A DNA stretch of 64,000 nt from G965240365 sp965240365 (lineage in GTDB: Bacteria; Pseudomonadota; Gammaproteobacteria; Eutrophobiales; Eutrophobiaceae): contig OZ251218.1 in the NCBI GenBank assembly GCA_965240365.1, positions 3,348,001 to 3,412,000 of the forward strand, written 5' to 3'. Both the position numbers and the translations under genes were made by a program. Shown one piece after another: positions 46,338-54,861 of this stretch (the first letter of the stretch is position 1; each line of letters starts with the position of its first letter). The notes under the pieces are model-generated. The model was not told where the DNA came from, ran no database searches, and saw nothing but the letters and a program-made list of their open reading frames with translations.

Positions 46338-48680
46338 CTAATACTCAAAGGTTGCCGCCAGGCCAAACGTGAGCGGGCGTCCGACCGAATTCAGACTGCC
46401 GAGAGGGCTCAATCCGCGGTAAATAAAGTAACGTTTATCGGTAATATTTTCGATGAAGGCGTCAAACCTCAATTCGCCCATGCCGACCGGCATACTCCAG
46501 GCCGCCGTCAGATCCAGCACGGCATAGGCATCGATCTTGGGTTGACCCAGCCCGGATATGCTCGAACCGACCAGACGCGAATTAAAGCCCGCCTCAAAAC
46601 CGTTGCCGGCCCGGTAAGTCAGGCCGAGGTTGCCTGTTATGCCCGGCGCGCGCGGCAATTCCTGGCCCTGAAAGCGGGTCAGCACGGGGCCGGCATTGGT
46701 GATTTCGGTATGCAGCAGGCCCAGGCCGCCACTGAGTTCAAAGCCATTGCCAAACCGGATCTGCGTATCCAGTTCCAGGCCCATGCCTTCTGCCTCCGGC
46801 ACATTGCCGAACATCCGCAGGCCAAATGCGTTCCTCACCGTGCCGGCGCCCGCCACCTGCGCGTCTTTGTGGCGGTAATAAAACGCGCTCATGCCCAGAT
46901 AAACCCGATCATCCCAGAACAGGGTCTTGGCATAGATTTCATGTTGTTGCAGGCTTTCAGCGCGCAACACCGAAACCGCAAAGCCCCCTAACTGGTCAAT
47001 ATCCGCGCCGCCCGGCCGGAAACCCTCGCTATAGGTATAACCCAATGTGAGCTTGTCCGAGGCTGAATAGCGCAAGCCCAGCCTGGGCAAAAAGCGCTTT
47101 TCGGAAAAGTTTATAAGAGTCGTTTGCCTGCCCAGAATCCCCTTTACGCCGCGTTTGCGATCGTCCATCTCGTAGCGGCCGCCGAATATAAAGGTCAGTT
47201 TATCCGGCAGACTCAGGCGGCCAAGCGCCAGTTCCGCCTCGGCATAGAGACCCGTGTTGTCAATCTTGCCATCGGTCTTGAAGCCGCCCCTGCCGCCGAG
47301 CCGCGCTAAAAATCGCCTGTCAGGATTGGAAATGCCGTCTTCCCTGGCGCGGTTATGGATCACGCCCACAACAGCGCGCTCAAGCAGGCCCAGTTCCTCC
47401 ATGCGCAGCAGGGCCTCGCCCTCAAGCTCGGACTGCGCTATGGCAATCACCCCGAGTCCGGCCGTATCGGCAAAGCGCTGATCGCTTTTGACGAACGAAG
47501 CGCGCAGTTCAAACTCGGCATGATCATTCAGGGCATAGCCGGCTTTAGCCTGATAAGTCGTTTGCTTCTTGATTTCATAATTATTATTCAGGGCGAAGTT
47601 TGCCAGTTCCAGTTTTTTGATATCGCCATCCACGGCCCCGGGCGGATGGCCCTCGGTCCGGCTATGATTAGCGCCGAGATTCAGTGTCAGAGCCGGAATC
47701 GCGGCCGGCGCAACGAGCAACCTGGCGCGATAGCCGCGCAGACTTTCGTCCTCCACATCAACCGGATACGTCCTCGGGTCCGTGACTTTGACATAGCTCT
47801 TGCCCTCGCCGAGTTCAAACGCGCCCCTGAAGGCCGCCTGCCCATCGGCGAAAGGCAAATTGACCATCCCCGCCCCGGCCAGGGCGCCTGCCCGCGTAAA
47901 ACCCTTGAGCCTCGCGGCCACTTCAAACTCTTCCGGGTTGGGATTATTGGTATAGACGCGGATCGCCCCCGCCATCGCGTTGCGGCCCGTGCTTGCAGAC
48001 TGCGGCCCGCGCGCGACCTCCACGCTGGCCAGATCCCAGTTAGAGCCTCCGCTTATGTTATAAGAATAGATAAACGGCCTAGCCACGCCATCGATCAGAA
48101 CAGGGATACGGGGTTGCGCGCCGGTCGAGAACGCCTGACCAAAGCCGGCGGCCCCGTCGATACCACGAATGGCCGGCGAGTTAATCCCGTCTTCCGAGAG
48201 GACATTCGGAACCGGCCTTATGACCGACTTTATATTCTGGTACAGCGGCTGCCCGGCCGTCTGGCCGTCGATCACCACCGTACTTGAGGCCGTTTCCGCA
48301 ATCGTTCTGCCGATCTTCTCTCCTTCCACCCGGATGGGCTTCAGTTGCAGGGGGCGGGCGCTTTCACTGAGTATGACCGTATCCGCGTCGGTAAAGGCAA
48401 AATTCAGCCCCGTGCCGGACAAAAGCAGGCCAAGCCCCTCCTTCGTATCATAATCGCCCTTGAGCCCGGCGCTGGTCTTGCCCCGGGTCAGTTCGGCATC
48501 GGCCGAGAGCAGGATTTCGGCCTGTGCCGCAAATTCGGCCAGCGCGGTCGAAAGCGGGCCGGAAGGCACATCATACTTCCTGACCTCCGTCTCCGCGGCC
48601 TTCAGCGGCCCGGCAAACAGTAAAAAGACAGATAAAACAACAAGGTATTTTCCAAAGTTACAGCTTGAATAAATAGACAT
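46338..48680 (-). CDS. TonB-dependent receptor with STN signalling domain
   Basis: A ferric-siderophore-type receptor that can signal to a FecR/FecI pair. I chose ATG 48680 (MSIYSSCNFGKYLVVLSVFL) with GGAGA upstream; the frame is open to 48737. After the signal peptide comes a STN domain (KYDVPSGPLSTALAEFAAQA; LLSGTGLNFAFTDADTVILS), then the plug (IKSVIRPVPNVLSEDGINSP; EVARGPQSASTGRNAMAGAI), then the barrel ending FGLAATFEY. Its gene lies downstream of fecI-fecR and mazEF, all on the minus strand, and upstream of PepSY genes. Confidence 0.92.
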   Translation of the reverse strand: MSIYSSCNFGKYLVVLSVFLLFAGPLKAAETEVRKYDVPSGPLSTALAEFAAQAEILLSADAELTRGKTSAGLKGDYDTKEGLGLLLSGTGLNFAFTDADTVILSESARPLQLKPIRVEGEKIGRTIAETASSTVVIDGQTAGQPLYQNIKSVIRPVPNVLSEDGINSPAIRGIDGAAGFGQAFSTGAQPRIPVLIDGVARPFIYSYNISGGSNWDLASVEVARGPQSASTGRNAMAGAIRVYTNNPNPEEFEVAARLKGFTRAGALAGAGMVNLPFADGQAAFRGAFELGEGKSYVKVTDPRTYPVDVEDESLRGYRARLLVAPAAIPALTLNLGANHSRTEGHPPGAVDGDIKKLELANFALNNNYEIKKQTTYQAKAGYALNDHAEFELRASFVKSDQRFADTAGLGVIAIAQSELEGEALLRMEELGLLERAVVGVIHNRAREDGISNPDRRFLARLGGRGGFKTDGKIDNTGLYAEAELALGRLSLPDKLTFIFGGRYEMDDRKRGVKGILGRQTTLINFSEKRFLPRLGLRYSASDKLTLGYTYSEGFRPGGADIDQLGGFAVSVLRAESLQQHEIYAKTLFWDDRVYLGMSAFYYRHKDAQVAGAGTVRNAFGLRMFGNVPEAEGMGLELDTQIRFGNGFELSGGLGLLHTEITNAGPVLTRFQGQELPRAPGITGNLGLTYRAGNGFEAGFNSRLVGSSISGLGQPKIDAYAVLDLTAAWSMPVGMGELRFDAFIENITDKRYFIYRGLSPLGSLNSVGRPLTFGLAATFEY

Positions 48681-48823
48681 AAGACAGTCTCCATAGTTAA
48701 AAATATTGATTTCCTGACTATAGAGCCGTATGAGCAAGAAAAAGGGGAACCGAAAACGGATATTTTTTTTAAAAAGCGGATTGCGCCGGAATTTGCCGTG
48801 ATTAAGGAGATTATTCGTGGCTG

Positions 48824-48950
48824 TATGCGCCTGCCTGGGCAGGCAGAGGATTGGAGCCGGCAGGATGGAATGACAAGACCGTTGTCATTCCGGCGAAAGC
48901 CGGAATCCAGTGGTTTATGCAATACATTCCCGCATAAGCGGGAATGACAC
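48824..48950. repeat. Dispersed repeat unit
   Basis: GCCTGCCTGGGCAGGCAG is followed by GTTGTCATTCCGGCGAAAGC-CGGAATCCAGTGGTTTATGC and ACATTCCCGC-ATAAGCGGGAATGAC. It lies between mazF and the receptor gene. No gene is seen between 48681 and 48982. Confidence 0.75.
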
Positions 48951-48982
48951 ATCAGACAGTCATGCTTTTAAAGTTTTCGGGT

Positions 48983-49318
48983 CTATATGCTGAACATTTC
49001 AACCAGCGTGTCCGACACTGCCTGAGACACATCTTCCGGCGCCTTTCCGAGCCGTTTAATCAGGCGCGCTTTGTCGATGCAGCGCATTTGATCAAGCGCG
49101 ACCTGCCCGTCTTTGTTGTCGAAACGGATTGCAACGCGGGTGGGATAGTCGCGCCTGGCTGTTGTCATGGGCGCGGCAATGATGGTTCTGAGCCAGACGT
49201 TCATCTCGTCAGGAGAGACAATCAGGCAGGGGCGGGTTTTACGGATTTCAGAGCCACGGACAGGGTCGAGCGTCACAAGCCAGATTTCAAAACACTTGGC
49301 CCATTTCACCACAGCCAT
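48983..49318 (-). CDS. mazF: MazF/PemK-family endoribonuclease toxin
   Basis: A 111-aa toxin of the MazF/PemK fold: FEIWLVTLDPVRGSEIRKTR-PCLIVS near the N-terminus and TTARRDYPTRVAI, DNKDGQVALDQMRCIDKARL in the core. These enzymes cleave mRNA at specific short sequences and arrest growth unless bound by the antitoxin. The antitoxin gene overlaps its start by 13 bp, as usual for this type II module. It is inserted between fecR and the receptor gene, which otherwise form an iron-signalling locus. Confidence 0.9.
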   Translation of the reverse strand: MAVVKWAKCFEIWLVTLDPVRGSEIRKTRPCLIVSPDEMNVWLRTIIAAPMTTARRDYPTRVAIRFDNKDGQVALDQMRCIDKARLIKRLGKAPEDVSQAVSDTLVEMFSI

Positions 49319-49557
49319 TCATTTTCGTCCTGGCTTGAAAGATCATTTTCATTCAACAGGGGCGCATCGTCTCCCCGTTCCGCCATAGACTTAAAGGCGT
49401 CAGACCAGCCACTACGGGCCTCACGGACAGGGGTAATCACCAGAGCATTGTCTTTCACATTCATTTCGACATGCCCCTTCAAGCCGCATTGTTTGAGAAT
49501 AGGCCCGGGGATACGCACCCCCCGTGAATTCCCGATGCGGATAATACTTGTCTTCAT
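49306..49557 (-). CDS. mazE: MazE-type antitoxin (AbrB-like)
   Basis: I take MKTSIIRIGNSRGVRIPGPI at 49557 as the start; it matches the swapped-hairpin AbrB DNA-binding fold (I-x-x-I-G-N-S-x-G-V-R-I-P). Residues ~20-45 (KQCGLKGHVEMNVKDNALVI) complete the fold, and the acidic C-terminal tail (SSQDENEWLW) would bind the toxin. The gene overlaps mazF by 13 bp. It should repress its own promoter together with MazF by family knowledge. Confidence 0.88.
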   Translation of the reverse strand: MKTSIIRIGNSRGVRIPGPILKQCGLKGHVEMNVKDNALVITPVREARSGWSDAFKSMAERGDDAPLLNENDLSSQDENEWLW

Positions 49558-49614
49558 CGGCCGGATTCCTGATAAGTTATTGGGTTCTCTATAAGAATAC
49601 AATGTACTTTGTCT

Positions 49615-50601
49615 TCATTCCAGCCCTGGCTTCCAGGTCTGCGCCTCGGCGGGGATGACAAGATAGTTGCCGCCTTGCCGCCGTATGCGGACCGGCAGGG
49701 ATGCTTGTATAGCGGCGAATATGCGGGCCTTGTCCTGTAGCGGATAAACGCCGACCAGTTTCAGGTTTGCAACCCCGGCGGGACAGTCTATGCCGCCCTC
49801 AAGGTAGCGTTCCAGTTCGCGCATAAAATCGCAAAGCGGTGTATTGTCCGCGATCAATAGGCCTTTAACCCAGGCCGCCCGAGTCTTGCCGGCAGCGCCG
49901 GTTTTTATTATTTCCTGCTGGTTGAATTCGGCCACGCCGCCCGCGACAACGGCCACGGGCGCATCACCGTTCAGGGCGAGCACATTAACCTCGCCTGCAA
50001 AAACATGCACAACCGTCTTTTCGGCATGGCGGCGCACGCTGAAACGGGTGCCGATCGCCATGACCCGGCCATCCGCGGTGGCAACGATCAACGGCCTTTG
50101 CCGGCCGCTATTATCCGGGGCGGAATTGACCAGCGCCTCCCCCTTGACGAGTATCAGGCGCCGCTCTGATGGATTATAGTCCACGTTCATGGCGCTATCC
50201 GTATTCAGCCAGACTTCCGTGCCCTCTGCCAGGGTAAACCGGCCAAGCTGCCCTGTTGCAGTATGATAGTCATACTGCGATTTGATTTCCGGCCACTGCA
50301 ACAGGCCGGCCAGCCACAAGAGCGGCAACAGAACCAGCATACCCATTATGCTTTTGGCGGGATATTTCCGCTTTTTATCGGCGGCTTGCAGCGCATCCCG
50401 CGCTTCCTGTTTCGGCAGCCCCGGGAAAAGGCCGTCAATCTGCCCGACCCTGGCCCAGGCCTGCTCATGCGTAAAATCACTTTTCAGCCATGCCTGCCAG
50501 TCCGCCTTTTCCCGCGGCGTCACAGTCGGGTCATTCAGGGTCGCAAACCACTCTGCCGCCTGTTTCAGAACCTCGTTATCAATTTTACCGGTTTCAGTCA
50601 T
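49615..50601 (-). CDS. fecR: FecR-type transmembrane sigma regulator
   Basis: A 328-aa inner-membrane protein that relays the state of a TonB receptor to its ECF sigma factor. The N-terminal cytoplasmic DUF4880-like part has AAEWFATLNDPTVTPREKAD-WQAWL; one helix (SIMGMLVLLPLLWLAGLLQW) follows; then the periplasmic FecR domain with LAEGTEVWLNTDSAMNVDYN and the C-terminal STN-binding part (LKLVGVYPLQD). It starts 12 bp downstream of the fecI gene. The receptor it serves is presumably the STN-type one at 46338-48680. Confidence 0.92.
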   Translation of the reverse strand: MTETGKIDNEVLKQAAEWFATLNDPTVTPREKADWQAWLKSDFTHEQAWARVGQIDGLFPGLPKQEARDALQAADKKRKYPAKSIMGMLVLLPLLWLAGLLQWPEIKSQYDYHTATGQLGRFTLAEGTEVWLNTDSAMNVDYNPSERRLILVKGEALVNSAPDNSGRQRPLIVATADGRVMAIGTRFSVRRHAEKTVVHVFAGEVNVLALNGDAPVAVVAGGVAEFNQQEIIKTGAAGKTRAAWVKGLLIADNTPLCDFMRELERYLEGGIDCPAGVANLKLVGVYPLQDKARIFAAIQASLPVRIRRQGGNYLVIPAEAQTWKPGLE

Positions 50602-50613
50602 GGCCAGGGCCGA

Positions 50614-51156
50614 TCACGCCTTAAAGGCCAGACAATGCAACATGGCCCTGGCCATGTATTTTTTTACCATACGCTCGGAGACACTCAGTTCCGCCGCAAT
50701 CTCCCGATAGCTCAGGCCATCCAGCCTGGACAACAAAAAAGCCCGGCGCACCTTGCGCGGCAGCGTGTTCAACATGGCATCGATCGCCAGCAGAGTATCC
50801 AGAATGATCTGCTGCTCTTCGGGCGAGATGGCCAGTTCCTCGGGCCGGGCAGCGAGTAATTCCAGGCAGGCGCGTTCAATTTCCTGCCGCCGCCAGTGGT
50901 CAACCAACAAACCCCTGGCCACTTTGGCGAGAAAGGCGCGCGGCTTGATAATACGCTCGCCCTGCCCGACCCTTTTCAGCAACCGCACAAACGTATCCTG
51001 GGCCAGATCGGCGGCCTGATCAGGGCACTCGGTTTTTTTAGTCAGCCAGCCGATCAGCCAGTGGCTATGCTCCCGGTACATTAACTGCACATCGGCAGAC
51101 AGGGCCACCTGATCACCGGGGCGGCGGGCGGATAAAACGGATTGCTTGACGGACAT
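50614..51156 (-). CDS. fecI: FecI-type ECF sigma factor
   Basis: A 180-aa extracytoplasmic-function sigma factor. Region 2 has MYREHSHWLIGWLTKKTECP-DQAADLAQDTFVRLL and region 4 has LPRKVRRAFLLSRLDGLSYR-EIAAELSVSERMVKKYM, the FecI-subgroup pattern. It is followed by fecR after 12 bp, with a Fur-type site and promoter in front, so it is probably made when iron is scarce and then activates transcription of the receptor genes when the cognate siderophore is bound. Confidence 0.94.
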   Translation of the reverse strand: MSVKQSVLSARRPGDQVALSADVQLMYREHSHWLIGWLTKKTECPDQAADLAQDTFVRLLKRVGQGERIIKPRAFLAKVARGLLVDHWRRQEIERACLELLAARPEELAISPEEQQIILDTLLAIDAMLNTLPRKVRRAFLLSRLDGLSYREIAAELSVSERMVKKYMARAMLHCLAFKA

Positions 51157-51177
51157 GACAAATTTCTGTTTAATAAG

Positions 51178-51192
51178 TGAGAATTATTATTA
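51178..51192 (-). promoter_or_regulatory. Fur box over the fecI promoter
   Basis: TGAGAATTATTATTA matches 12 of 14 informative positions of the 7-1-7 Fur consensus (TGATAAT-N-ATTATCA). It overlaps the -10 box and lies 22 bp before the fecI start, in a position to block initiation when iron is plentiful. Confidence 0.7.
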
Positions 51193-51214
51193 GTTAATAG
51201 TGATATAAATGCAA
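51186..51214 (-). promoter_or_regulatory. Promoter of fecI
   Basis: On the minus strand, TTGCAT (51209-51214) and AATAAT (51186-51191) are separated by 17 bp. The -10 lies inside the Fur box. Confidence 0.5.
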
Positions 51215-51371
51215 GCCAGAAAATCAGCCTGTCGGCCCGTTGTTCATCCCTGGAGGCGCCCTCTTTCCGCCGGCGGCCCGGTTTACCTCACGAAAACTGA
51301 ACCCCGAGGGCAAGACCTAATCAACACCCTTAAACACGATTCATTCACCCCTATATAGCGACACCAGGCCC

Positions 51372-52511
51372 ATGTCAAAAATACTAAACTCCCGGAGATG
51401 CCTGTACCTGTTTTTATGCGGCATCCTCAGCACGACCCCGATCAACGCCTATGAAAAGGCCAATGAAGACGGCGCCTGCGAGCAAGGCCGGCAGCCCACC
51501 TTTAGCTGGCCATTTATTGAAGACTGCGGCATGCGGCCGCGGGGCGGCGTCACAACCGGCGTCAAGGTCGCCCTCGACCCGGCGCCGCATCCGGGCTGGC
51601 TGGGCTTAAAAGAGCCGGGCATCAGCGATTTTGAAAAAGACCGGCGCGCTATCCTGGCCATGGCCGGGCCGTACCGCACCAGTTTTAACTTCATCGAAGT
51701 GGCCGGCTATACGCCCGGTTTCAGCCCGCACACGCCCTATCAATCCTGGGGCACCGAATATGTCTATGTCGTGGAAGACAAAGGCGACTTTATCAGCCTG
51801 CAACACATCATGGTCATGTATTTTGAGGACGACCGGTTTCCGGGGCCGATGGTGATGAAACACTGGCGTCAGGACTGGCAATATGAAAAGCCCGAAATAC
51901 TGGAATATGTCGGCGACAACACCTGGGAAAACAAAAAATTATCCGCTGAGGTCATAAAAGGCGGCTGGTCACAGTCGGTCTATCAGGTCGATGACTCGCC
52001 GCGCTATGAATCCTATGGCCGCTGGGAACACAAACCCAACTTCTCCACCTGGCGCAGCGGCAAGACATGGCGCCCCCTGCCCCGGCGCGAACACACCGTG
52101 CGCGACGACTACCAGGTGCTGGAAGGATTCAACCGCCATACCATCGTGCCGAGCGGCTGGGTCCAGGAACAGGAAAACTACAAGCTGGTCACGGACAATC
52201 CGGACCTGCCCTATCTGGCCAAGGAACTCGGCATCAACCGCTATGAACGGATCATCGATCACGATTTCACCCCGGGCGATCAATACTGGCGCAACTCCGG
52301 CGCCTACTGGCGCGATGTCCGCATGGTCTGGTCGAATATCTTCAAAAAATACGAGACCCTCACCCTGCACAAACAGGTCAAGGGCCAACCGCTGTTCATG
52401 CCGCTGTTCAGCTACGCGGAAAAATTAAAAGACGAACCCTATGATTCAAAAAAGGGCAAGGCGTTTATAGAAAACACGATTAATCAATACGTCAAAGCGC
52501 CGGTTCTTTGA
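51372..52511 (+). CDS. DUF6607-like secreted protein
   Basis: A 379-aa protein with an N-terminal hydrophobic signal (CLYLFLCGILSTTPINA). The mature part is rich in Trp/Tyr, with YQSWGTEYVYVVEDKGDFIS, MVMKHWRQDWQYE and YGRWEHKPNFSTW. The pattern fits the DUF6607 group as I remember it, known near TonB receptor and PepSY genes but without an assigned function. It is divergent from fecI across a 215-bp region with a Fur box, so it may be part of the same iron response. A modular palindromic element begins directly after its stop. Confidence 0.75.
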   Translation: MSKILNSRRCLYLFLCGILSTTPINAYEKANEDGACEQGRQPTFSWPFIEDCGMRPRGGVTTGVKVALDPAPHPGWLGLKEPGISDFEKDRRAILAMAGPYRTSFNFIEVAGYTPGFSPHTPYQSWGTEYVYVVEDKGDFISLQHIMVMYFEDDRFPGPMVMKHWRQDWQYEKPEILEYVGDNTWENKKLSAEVIKGGWSQSVYQVDDSPRYESYGRWEHKPNFSTWRSGKTWRPLPRREHTVRDDYQVLEGFNRHTIVPSGWVQEQENYKLVTDNPDLPYLAKELGINRYERIIDHDFTPGDQYWRNSGAYWRDVRMVWSNIFKKYETLTLHKQVKGQPLFMPLFSYAEKLKDEPYDSKKGKAFIENTINQYVKAPVL

Positions 52512-52643
52512 GGAAACTCTGATTGAATCAGAGTTTCCCGCGGCACAAGGATGTGCCGCCAAAATCATTGACGTAGGTCATTGATTTTGAAGCCCTGCCT
52601 GCTGCAGGCAGGGAAATCCAGGATGGACTTATTCAGAGCTTCC
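52512..52643. repeat. Modular palindromic element, copy 3 (inverted)
   Basis: GGAAACTCTGATTGAATCAG-AGTTTCC starts one base after the preceding stop codon. CGGCACAAGGATGTGCCG, AAAATCATTGA...TCATTGATTTT, the CCTGCCTGCTGCAGGCAGG palindrome and ATCCAGGAT...TTCAGAGCTTCC follow. It is copy 1 read backwards, with a new hairpin replacing the GCAAGGTGAAAA module. Placed here it could also end transcription. Confidence 0.7.
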
Positions 52644-52833
52644 TTGAGGAAACTTTGATCAATTTCCGTTGTTCCGGTCGGCCTGTCGCAGGCATACCGG
52701 ATGTTGGATCAACGCGCTGATAATACCCTATTGACCGCGCTTTGCGGTGAGCGTCAGCATGACGACCCATGCCGCGAGGCAGGCCCAGCCACGGAAGCTG
52801 ACCAGACCGATACCCAGGCAGGCATTATGGATT

Positions 52834-53208
52834 ATGCAAGACAAGATCAAGCAACTTGTTTGGCTTGGCCCAACACTCAAAGCCTTAAAGGCGATGCCGG
52901 AAGAGGTTCAGCGCAACATCGGCTACAACCTGCATCTGGCTCAGACCGGGCGCAAGGGCGATAAGGCAAAGCCGCTTAAAGGATTTAGTTCAGCCGGTGT
53001 CCTGGAGATCATCAGCAATAGCAGAGACAAGACCTACCGCGCGGTTTATACAGTGAATATTGGCGCTGTGATCTATGTGCTACACTGCTTCCAAAAGAAG
53101 GCGAAGACAGGTATAGCCACACCGAAACATGACTTGGATATCATCCGTAGCCGCCTGCAGCAAGCAATAGCGGATGCCTCCGCAGGAGAAAAAAATGACC
53201 GGAATTAA
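52834..53208 (+). CDS. higB: HigB/RelE-type toxin (phage-derived Gp49-like)
   Basis: I take MQDKIKQLVWLGPTLKAL as the start (the frame is open further upstream). The ~124-aa protein has the RelE-like/Gp49-like order: MPEEVQRNIGYNLHLAQTG, AKPLKGFSSAGVLEI, TYRAVYTV and VIYVLHCFQKKAKTGIATPK. Such toxins cleave translated mRNA at the ribosome. The antitoxin gene overlaps its 3' end by 14 bp in toxin-first order, the HigBA layout. It lies in the gap between the two FecIR loci. Confidence 0.9.
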   Translation: MQDKIKQLVWLGPTLKALKAMPEEVQRNIGYNLHLAQTGRKGDKAKPLKGFSSAGVLEIISNSRDKTYRAVYTVNIGAVIYVLHCFQKKAKTGIATPKHDLDIIRSRLQQAIADASAGEKNDRN

Positions 53209-53509
53209 AAGAGGATCAGATAACGTCTATAAAGATCTGCATTTCCCCGATGCCGGGGAAATGCAGATCAAGGCCCAACTCGTGACCAGGATAAACGACA
53301 TCATCAAAGGACGGAAATGGACGCAGCGGCAGGCTGCTGAAATCCTGGGCATATCGCAGTCAGGCCTTTCCAGGATGCTGCAAGGGCAATTTCACGTTAT
53401 CAGCCAGTCTAAACTGCTTGAATATCTGGCCACACTTGAGCGCGATGAAACAATCATCGCCAGCCCTGCGCGCCGGAGTAGGCAAAGTGCCGCACAGCCC
53501 AGACCGTGA
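53195..53509 (+). CDS. higA: HigA-type antitoxin (XRE family)
   Basis: The start MTGIKRGSDNVYKDLHFPDA (53195) lies within the toxin 3' end. The ~104-aa protein has a helix-turn-helix typical of the XRE/HTH_37 group: KWTQRQAAEILGISQSGLSR-MLQGQFHVIS. It would bind HigB and repress the module's promoter. The C-terminus (ARRSRQSAAQPRP) is basic and disordered-looking. Confidence 0.9.
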   Translation: MTGIKRGSDNVYKDLHFPDAGEMQIKAQLVTRINDIIKGRKWTQRQAAEILGISQSGLSRMLQGQFHVISQSKLLEYLATLERDETIIASPARRSRQSAAQPRP

Positions 53510-53915
53510 ACAGCCGGCGTTCCCCGCTTACACGGAGGCGTAGCGGCCAAATATAAACAATGTAATAAGGATGCCATTGACGAAGTCGAGCAAGACGTGG
53601 CCGTGATGAAGTGGATGTTGGCGACAACTCCTGCAGTTGTTCTCTCCAGTTTAGTCGGGTGTCGCCGCCATCCTAATGAAGATTTTTTCCCGGCTTAATC
53701 CGCAGATTTCGCAGATTAGCATGTTGTTCCGGTTGGTTTGGCGCAGGCACAGGATGACGTAGAGGGCGAGAGTGACATTGAAGGTTACCGGAATTTGTCT
53801 ATTCTCCCGTTATCATTCCCGCCCGCGGAAATGATAATCCCGGCCAGTTCTGTAAAAGCAATTCGCAGACCTGCCTGCAACAGGCAGGCAGGGTCAAGAG
53901 AATAAGGATCGAGCA
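53510..53915. other. Intergenic region with a broken gene tail and repeats
   Basis: At 53561-53674 a short frame reads DEVEQDVAVMKWMLATTPAV, like the end of a coiled-coil membrane-anchored protein (DUF1640-type tails have ...VxxMKWMLG...), but without a start. From 53810 the usual ATTCCCGCCCGCGGAAATG and CCTGCCTGCAACAGGCAGG repeats follow to 53892. No intact gene is seen. Confidence 0.35.
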
Positions 53916-54764
53916 TCAAGGGGCAAGATCCCGGACAAGACGAAAGCCAACAAGGTGGTAGCGATACGAGGGCGGGTCCATGTCGCGGTACGCCGAACGC
54001 AAAGACCGCGGACTAAAGTGCCAGCAGCCCCCGCGCGAGATACGTAAATCGCAATCACCGCCCGCCCAGACGCTGCCATCGGTCGGCGCGCCCTCGTAGT
54101 TAGCATGCACGCAGTCCTCCACCCACTCGAAGACATTGCCATGCATGTCATACAGGCCAAAGTCGTTCGCGGCAAAACTGCCCACCGGGGCCGTTTTTTC
54201 ATCGTCCCAATCGCTGCCACAGCCAGCGCAGTTAGCCCGGTTAGCGCCTATCTCGTTACCCCAGCTATACCTGGTCGTTGTGCCCGCCCGCGCCGCGTAT
54301 TCCCATTCCGCTTCGCTCGGCAGGCGGTAGCGCTTGCCCGTCTGCCTGCTTAGCCAGGCGGCATAATCCCTGGCATCGTGCCAGTTGACGTTGATCACCG
54401 GCCGATTACCGCGGCCCCAACCTTCGGCGTCGGGCCGCACTGCGAAGTGCGCCTTGGCGCCGATCGCCGAGACGAATTTTTCATATTCCGCAAAGCTCAC
54501 TTCGTATTTACCCATCGCAATCGGGCGGCTGATCGTCACTGTTCTAACGGGTCTTTCGTCCGCGTCACCCTCACCGCTTAGATCTCCCATGCGAAAGCTG
54601 CCCGTGGGCAACACCACCATCTCCGGGCCTTCGCCGCCGCCTTTCAGGGCGTCGCGAAACACGGCGCCCACGGCGCGCTGCTCGGCCAGAACGCCGACAG
54701 GCTGCGCGAGGGCGGCGATCAACAGGAATGAGGCTGCAACGCCTGGTTTAATAATCATTTTCAT
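53916..54764 (-). CDS. Secreted FGE/SUMF1-like protein
   Basis: I start at MKMIIKPGVAASFLLIAALA (54764), which gives a signal peptide. The ~282-aa protein has a formylglycine-generating-enzyme (FGE-sulfatase) fold: VVLPTGSFRMGDLSGEGDAD-ERPVRTVTI, PVINVNWHDARDYAAWLSRQ, YRLPSEAEWEYAARAGTTTR and FGLYDMHGNVFEWVEDC. The C-terminal RISRGGCWHFSPRSLRSAYR lacks the paired cysteines of true FGE. It follows a STN-type TonB receptor gene (98 bp), as FGE-like PvdO does among pyoverdine genes. A role in siderophore handling in the periplasm is inferred only from that. Confidence 0.85.
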   Translation of the reverse strand: MKMIIKPGVAASFLLIAALAQPVGVLAEQRAVGAVFRDALKGGGEGPEMVVLPTGSFRMGDLSGEGDADERPVRTVTISRPIAMGKYEVSFAEYEKFVSAIGAKAHFAVRPDAEGWGRGNRPVINVNWHDARDYAAWLSRQTGKRYRLPSEAEWEYAARAGTTTRYSWGNEIGANRANCAGCGSDWDDEKTAPVGSFAANDFGLYDMHGNVFEWVEDCVHANYEGAPTDGSVWAGGDCDLRISRGGCWHFSPRSLRSAYRDMDPPSYRYHLVGFRLVRDLAP

Positions 54765-54861
54765 TGTGTCTGATCCTTTATTAGCAAAATGCAAGAGGCG
54801 CTGACGACGAAACACACGCCGCGGCGCTTTTTCTATAAATTTCAACGATCGCGCTTATAAT

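Noticed and set aside
47355..48287. 310-codon frame opposite the STN-type receptor gene
   Set aside because: Shadow of the receptor plug region; no protein-like features.
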